Source of the DNA: JBLHKS01 sp047620505
Lineage (GTDB): Bacteria > Verrucomicrobiota > Verrucomicrobiia > Verrucomicrobiales > DEV007
Direction: 5' to 3'
Assembly (NCBI GenBank): GCA_047620505.1
Contig: JBLHKS010000278.1
Location: 1 to 8,672, forward strand
Length of the DNA stretch: 8,672 nt
How positions within the stretch are numbered: the stretch's first letter is position 1; each line of letters starts with the position of its first letter. The translations under genes were made by a program, and so were the position numbers. Under the pieces are notes generated by a model, which was not told the DNA's origin, made no database searches, and saw only the letters and a list, made by a program, of their open reading frames with translations. Below are positions 6,877 to 8,672 of the stretch, piece after piece.

Positions 6877-7949
6877 CAGCCTACGTTGGCGGTTCCAGAC
6901 TCCTTAGCCAGCGGAATCGTGCGAATCGCCTTCACTGTAAGACAAAAGGAAAGTGTCAGGATGGTCAGGCCATTGATGACGTGGAAATTTGTGATCCAAA
7001 ACGTTTTGCCAGCCACGATAACGCTGACACCGAGCAAAAGTTGGAAAACGACGAGCCAGCCGATCACCGCGGCGAGTCTTCGCACTCCTCGAAGGTCTCG
7101 AAGCCGGGTCCAAGTCCAGATTGCACAGGAAATCGCAAGGACAAAAACAACGACGGCCCACCATTTGTGTAGAAAAAGAATAACGAGATCGAAAGTCACA
7201 TTCTGCGGAAACCAGCTACCGCCTGTCGTGAGAATCCCTTCATCGGCGAGGCCGAATCGATGGTGGTGACGCATCGCCGCTCCAAGTACGAGTTGGATGA
7301 AAATGACCAGCAACAGTGAGCCGGCCAGCCACCGCAAACGCCGGACGAGCGGCTCTGAAGCTTTACTGCGTTGGTCCCAACTCTTCGAACTGGCCAAGCC
7401 GATGAGAACGAGCAGGCAGAAGAAAATCTGGGCGAGACAACCGTGGATCGTGGCGAGTACGTCGGAGACTTCGAGAACTCGAATCCCGCCTAACGCGGCT
7501 TGAAGGCTGACGAGGATCAAAGCCAGACCCGCTAGTTTTGTGAGTAGCGGCCAATCGCGGTTTTTCCAGCTCATGCCGAGCCACACACAACAGGCCAAGG
7601 CTCCAAGGAGCGCAGAAAAGTACCACTTCTGGTGCACAGCCCAAGTCGATACGGCCAGGACCGCGACCAGCCCCAACAACTCAGCAGCTGCTGGCAGACT
7701 CCGGACGAAACGGACGGCAAACATCACCAAAGTCAGCACGCCGACGAGGGAGGCGATGAGACGATGCCCGTGTTCGAGGAGATACGGCCAAACTTTATAC
7801 CAGCCCTCGGGATTGAACTGGCCGTACATCAGCGGCCAGGTCGCGACGGCCATTCCTGCTTTTTCGGTTGTGACGGCAGCGCCCCACCAAACAAGAAGAA
7901 CCGCGACTCCAACAACGGACCAAGCGTAGATCTGGAATGCCTTGCTCAT
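6876..7949 (-). CDS. ctaA: Heme A synthase (COX15/CtaA family)
   Basis: Oxidises the C8 methyl of heme O to a formyl group, giving heme A; integral membrane protein. The four heme-ligand histidines stand in their usual settings: Glu59 and His62 (EHGHR, 59-63), His169 (IHG), His261 (LHKWWA) and His323 (FHVINGL). Spacing His169-His261 (92) and His261-His323 (62) agrees with B. subtilis CtaA as I recall it, but His62-His169 is 107 against about 63. The extra residues contain two more hydrophobic stretches (about 88-105 and 110-128), giving about ten predicted helices instead of eight. The first outer loop (26-58) has no cysteine, so the regulatory Cys pair of the Bacillus type is missing. 357 residues. 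ATG 7949 is firm: an in-frame TAA lies two codons upstream. It ends in a one-base overlap with ctaB and starts 82 bases after coxB. Confidence 0.95.
   Translation of the reverse strand: MSKAFQIYAWSVVGVAVLLVWWGAAVTTEKAGMAVATWPLMYGQFNPEGWYKVWPYLLEHGHRLIASLVGVLTLVMFAVRFVRSLPAAAELLGLVAVLAVSTWAVHQKWYFSALLGALACCVWLGMSWKNRDWPLLTKLAGLALILVSLQAALGGIRVLEVSDVLATIHGCLAQIFFCLLVLIGLASSKSWDQRSKASEPLVRRLRWLAGSLLLVIFIQLVLGAAMRHHHRFGLADEGILTTGGSWFPQNVTFDLVILFLHKWWAVVVFVLAISCAIWTWTRLRDLRGVRRLAAVIGWLVVFQLLLGVSVIVAGKTFWITNFHVINGLTILTLSFCLTVKAIRTIPLAKESGTANVG
7683..7692. repeat. AGCAGCTGCT palindrome, copy 6 (in ctaA)
   Basis: On the coding strand read (cc)A GCA GCT GCT (Pro86-Ala87-Ala88-Ala89), starting at codon position 3, in the loop before the first extra hydrophobic stretch. 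Confidence 0.85.
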
Positions 7950-7993
7950 GCGTTACTGCTATACGTCTTGAGCCTGCATTCGGGCGCTGAGAG

Positions 7994-8009
7994 TTCGGCA
8001 TTGGCCGAA
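7994..8009 (-). other. Intercistronic stem-loop between coxB and ctaA
   Basis: TTCGGC-N4-GCCGAA forms a perfect 6-bp stem with a 4-base loop, 22 bases after the coxB stop. On the transcribed (minus) strand it is followed by CTCTCAGC, not a T-run, so it does not look like an intrinsic terminator. It may be an mRNA processing or stability hairpin, or chance. The rest of the 82-base gap shows no clear promoter or Shine-Dalgarno. Confidence 0.4.
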
Positions 8010-8031
8010 AATTGAACAGCTTTCGAAATAG

Positions 8032-8672
8032 CTACTGAGCCGGGGCGGGCTCTGCAGGAGAAGGCGCGGGTGGAGCGTTTTGAGCCGCAGCCATAGCCGC
8101 CTTCTCCGCGAACCAAGCGTCAAAATCCTCCTGAGAAAGAACAGTCAATTTCGCCTTCATCGTTGCGTGGCCTGCTCCACAGAGCTGGGCGCAGACAATG
8201 TCCCACTCGCCCTCTTTAATTGCCTCAAATCGCATCGGAAGCTCCATGCCTGGAATCGCGTCCTGCTGTGTGCGCATCGGCACAAGAGCAAGGTTATGAA
8301 TCACATCCTTAGAAGTGACCTGAACGATAATTGTCTTTCCAACCGGAATGACCAACTCACCCGGAACAACAAAGTCATCTTCCGCGTTCAGGTCTTCACG
8401 AACGATGCCAACCGGATTGATCGCATCGATTCTGTCGGGTCGAATCAGGCCGAACCTGGTATCCTCGCCTGCGTAGTGAAAGTTCCAGAGGAAAGTCTGG
8501 CCGACGGCTCGAATTCGGATCACATCCTTGTCATCCAAGCCTGGACCCTTGTTATCATCGACTCGTTGAGACCAGAGCGGAAAGGCGAATCCAAGCAGTA
8601 AGACAACCTCAACAATCACGACCAATGCTTCGACATGAGTCGTAAAGTGTGAAGTCACTCCGGCGTAAATCG
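8032..8672 (-). CDS. coxB: Cytochrome c oxidase subunit II (CuA subunit), 5' end outside window
   Basis: Takes electrons from cytochrome c through a binuclear CuA centre facing the periplasm. The frame stays open to the right edge. The GTG at 8658 is probably an internal Val: only one transmembrane helix (8651 inward, VEALVVIVEVVLLLGFAFPLW) is present, whereas the family has two, and the residues before it (IYAGVTSHFTTHVE) look like the loop between the helices. Numbering from that Val, the aromatic patch is QTFLWNFHY (54-62) and the CuA ligands are His121 (IHN), Cys156, Cys160, His164 and Met167 in CAQLCGAGHATM. Position 158 is Gln where the textbook motif has Glu. DAIPG (133-137) is conserved. 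The protein ends in an Ala/Pro-rich tail (about 186-208), with no fused cytochrome c domain, unlike caa3-type subunits. ctaA and ctaB follow on the same strand. Also named ctaC. Confidence 0.94.
   Translation of the reverse strand, partial: IYAGVTSHFTTHVEALVVIVEVVLLLGFAFPLWSQRVDDNKGPGLDDKDVIRIRAVGQTFLWNFHYAGEDTRFGLIRPDRIDAINPVGIVREDLNAEDDFVVPGELVIPVGKTIIVQVTSKDVIHNLALVPMRTQQDAIPGMELPMRFEAIKEGEWDIVCAQLCGAGHATMKAKLTVLSQEDFDAWFAEKAAMAAAQNAPPAPSPAEPAPAQ

Noticed and set aside
8080..8601. 173-codon plus-strand open frame opposite coxB
   Set aside because: It is antisense to the CuA domain and has no recognisable domain.
8656..8658. GTG as the start of coxB
   Set aside because: The frame is open to the window edge, only one of the two family transmembrane helices would be present, and the preceding residues read like the inter-helix loop. 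I treat the gene as cut at its 5' end.
1..8672. Mobile element, CRISPR array, tRNA/rRNA, toxin-antitoxin or defence system
   Set aside because: I looked for terminal inverted repeats, spaced direct repeats, transposase or integrase motifs and small paired genes, and found none. Gaps between genes are at most 191 bases.

Overview
The window looks like a chromosomal stretch from a Gram-negative bacterium of the PVC group, most likely Verrucomicrobiota and less likely Planctomycetota. Three things point there. There is a fused lpxC-fabZ gene followed directly by lpxA (lipid A synthesis); unfused lpxC-fabZ-lpxA is also the order I recall in Chlamydiae. There is a secreted DUF1549/DUF1553 protein, a family concentrated in planctomycetes and verrucomicrobia. 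The cytochrome oxidase subunit II is of the kind I associate with Bacteroidetes and PVC bacteria. The assignment rests on gene content and remembered family patterns, not on a search.

Layout, left to right. Bases 1-1624 carry two minus-strand lipid A genes: the 5' part of lpxA, which runs off the left edge, and the complete lpxC-fabZ fusion 17 bases upstream of it. Bases 1625-1815 are a divergent intergenic region with an 18-base dyad. Bases 1816-4125 (plus strand) encode the secreted DUF1549/DUF1553 protein. It ends 5 bases from the stop of a convergent minus-strand gene (4131-5933) for a secreted LamG plus Asp-box, sialidase-fold-like protein. From 5989 to the right edge, all on the minus strand, lies an aerobic respiration cluster read in the order coxB (5' end cut by the window), ctaA, ctaB. 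ctaA and ctaB overlap by one base (TGATG).

How the genes work together. LpxA, LpxC and FabZ share the 3-hydroxyacyl-ACP branch point between lipid A and fatty acid synthesis. CtaB makes heme O from protoheme and CtaA converts it to heme A, the cofactor of the aa3-type oxidase whose CuA subunit is CoxB. The two secreted proteins in the middle have no visible link to either pathway.

The genes are well-conserved families and I see no mobile element, CRISPR array, tRNA, rRNA or defence system. The most unusual signal is at DNA level. The 10-base palindrome AGCAGCTGCT occurs six times in 8.7 kb, in five genes' worth of sites plus one intergenic site: it lies in four different genes, in all three codon phases, and once between genes. 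Seven of the eight CAGCTG hexamers in the window sit inside GCAGCTGC. This resembles a highly iterated palindrome rather than anything protein-driven.
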